Source: Tupaia tana | Lineage: Eukaryota > Chordata > Mammalia > Scandentia > Tupaiidae | DNA length: 64,000 bases | Assembly (NCBI GenBank): GCA_026018925.1 | Contig: JAKSZU010000031.1 | Location: 13,259,148-13,323,147, forward strand | Direction of reading: 5' to 3' | In this document: positions 62,840-64,000 of the stretch, in pieces | How the letters are laid out: every line of letters starts with the position of its first letter | Position numbering within the stretch: position 1 is the first letter of the stretch | Notes under the pieces: generated by a model | Database searches by the model: none | What the model was told of the DNA's origin: nothing | What the model saw: the letters and a program-made list of their open reading frames with translations, nothing else | Translations under genes and position numbers: made by a program

Positions 62840-62943
62840 TGGCTCTGATGGCTTGTTTGGAGAGACTTTATTCAACGCATCACCCTGGAAAGTCTCTGCA
62901 GGTCCCGTTCTCGGTTCGTTCCTTCCTTCCTTCTCTTTCTTTT

Positions 62944-63197
62944 TCTCTTTTTTTTGAGAGATTTTTGCTGTAAGGTTCAGGTGCCCACCGGAGAGGCAGA
63001 GAGAGGGAGAGGGAGAACTCGCCCCCCAGAAGGGATGGCCACGCTGTGATGCCTTTTCCTCCAGGGTCCTGTCAGGGTTTGGGGCACACACACGTGTGTC
63101 AGGTGTGAGATTGAAGCCACCGTGTCCAGGATTTGAACCGCAGGTGGCCATGTGGGAGTCCAGTGATGCCACCATGATGCCTTTGGCTGGTCCTGTT
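62944..63197 (-). mobile_element. L-type SINE, diverged
   Basis: GAGAGATTTTTGCTGTAAGG, AAGGGATGGCCACGCTGTG, head ending TGATGCCTTTGGCTGGTCC. Confidence 0.85.
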
Positions 63198-63204
63198 CGT
63201 CTTT

Positions 63205-63398
63205 CTTTTTTAAAATTGATGTATTTATTTTATGTAGTATTAGGATTTTCTAATTTAGTACAGGCCATGTGCACCCCCCAGAGAGAGACAGAGAGACAAG
63301 GGGAAAGTGAGAAAGCAAGCCACCAGGTCCAGGACTCGAACTGCAGTCAGCCACGTGGGAGTCCAGCCCCTTAACCACCATGCCACCTGCTGCCCCCT
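63205..63398 (-). mobile_element. S-type SINE
   Basis: AAATTGATGTATTTATTTTATG tail, GGACTCGAACTGCAGTCAGCC, head ending CATGCCACCTGCTGCCCC. Confidence 0.9.
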
Positions 63399-63429
63399 GT
63401 CTTTTCTTCTTTCTTTCCTTCCTGTCTCA

Positions 63430-63460
63430 CCACCTTTCTTTTTTTTAAATATTGCCACAG

Positions 63461-63494
<34 letters not shown>

Positions 63495-63703
63495 CACTGC
63501 TCCAAGAGACAGAGAGACAGAGAGACAGAGGGAGGGAGAACCCCCCCCTCTGCAGGCCGTAGTCACACCACAACCCCTTCTCTGATTCTCCACGCCGTCG
63601 GGATCTGGGGCACACACGTGTGTCGGGAGTGTTTCCCAAGGTGCCCCAGCTAGGATGTGGGAGTGTCTAGGGCCTTAACCACCACGCCACCTGCTGGTCC
63701 CCA
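63430..63703 (-). mobile_element. L-type SINE with GT microsatellite
   Basis: TTTAAATATTGCCACAG, (GT)n at 63461-63494, AGAGACAGAGAGACAG, head ending CACGCCACCTGCTGGTCCCC. Lacks a clear B box. Confidence 0.82.
63461..63494. repeat. (GT)n microsatellite
   Basis: About 16 TG units with one CG interruption, near the 3' end of a minus-strand L-type SINE. Confidence 0.95.
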
Positions 63704-63812
63704 GCAATGTATTATATTCTTGAAAACAGCTAAGAAAGTAGACTTTAAGTGATCTTACCACAAAAACGTGATGCGGATGAGGTTGTCCATGACTCTCTTC
63801 ATCTCAGTGCTT

Positions 63813-63967
63813 ACTAACTTATTATTACTTTTAAAGTGGCTGCAGGGCACGCGTGCTCACCGGAGAGAGACTGGGGAAGCGAGAAAGCAAGCGGCCAGCC
63901 CTGGGACTTGAACTGCCGTCGGCCACGGGGAGTCCAGTGCCTTAACCACCCTGCCACCTGCCGGCCC
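63813..63967 (-). mobile_element. S-type/L-like SINE, shortened
   Basis: TTAAAGTGGCTGCAGGGCACGCGTGCTCACCGG, GGGACTTGAACTGCCGTCGGCC, head ending CCTGCCACCTGCCGGCCC. Confidence 0.83.
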
Positions 63968-64000
63968 AAAGGTCGTGCATACGTTAGTGAGGTCCAAGCC

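Noticed and set aside
63759..63802. Possible minus-strand exon (MKRVMDNLIRITFL) with donor TTTTTGTG|GTAAGAT
   Set aside because: The donor is good but the acceptor side has no pyrimidine tract and abuts a SINE. The peptide matches nothing I know.
724..64000. Many tRNA-like sequences with A and B boxes
   Set aside because: They lack an acceptor stem pair and anticodon arm and are followed by the SINE body, so they are SINE heads and not tRNA genes.

Overview
This is a eukaryotic, almost certainly placental-mammal, chromosomal window. There are no bacterial or viral gene signatures. It holds well over 100 copies of a tRNA-derived SINE, large minisatellites, and one vertebrate multi-exon gene. 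I cannot name the species: the SINE is not Alu, B1/B2, CAN, VES or the rabbit C repeat as I know them.

The one gene I can read is the GM-CSF receptor alpha chain (CSF2RA), on the minus strand. Nine exons (11219 down to 2468) encode the signal peptide and whole ectodomain up to the WSxWS box. Seven of the eight splice junctions were phase-matched by eye without difficulty; the exception needs a 30-nt micro-exon at 3889-3918, which fits. The total is 946 coding nt, about 315 residues. The transmembrane and cytoplasmic exons must lie left of position 1. Upstream, a CpG-rich block at 23326-23760 has a minus-strand splice donor and adjacent C/EBP-like and PU.1-like motifs, and is the best candidate promoter and first non-coding exon. 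Human CSF2RA is pseudoautosomal (PAR1). The minisatellite richness and GC-rich unique DNA seen here suit a PAR, but linkage is not proven from this window.

Layout. 1-2467: left flank and intron with an octamer-motif minisatellite. 2468-11219: CSF2RA exons embedded in SINEs. 11397-12368: 48-bp minisatellite. 12795-13742: CT/CTTT tract. 13640-31673: block R copy 1. 31674-31773: exactly 100 N. 31774-49824: block R copy 2. 49825-64000: unique right flank with a 57-bp minisatellite (52377-54502), an inverted copy of the 32-bp minisatellite (56466-57540), GC-rich unique DNA and more SINEs.

The two R blocks are near-identical over about 18 kb. They differ by VNTR copy number, small indels and one SINE present only in copy 2. 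The gap lies exactly between the end of copy 1 and the start of copy 2, which is what two unmerged allelic contig ends look like. I therefore read this as a false (haplotypic) duplication.

SINE nomenclature used below. S-type is about 150-190 bp: tRNA-like head with A and B boxes, then a CT-rich stretch, then GGTCAAATTAAAATAAATAAA. L-type is about 250-280 bp: similar head, then GGCTTAAACTCACGCC, a GCGTGTGCGTGCGTGCCCAAGATCC core, GAGAATGGAGGAGAAGGGATTGCGG, a CT stretch and CCTATAGCAAAAA. SINE boundaries are read by eye and are good to about 10 bp. Long uninterrupted reading frames in the window all lie in minisatellites or SINEs and are not called as genes.
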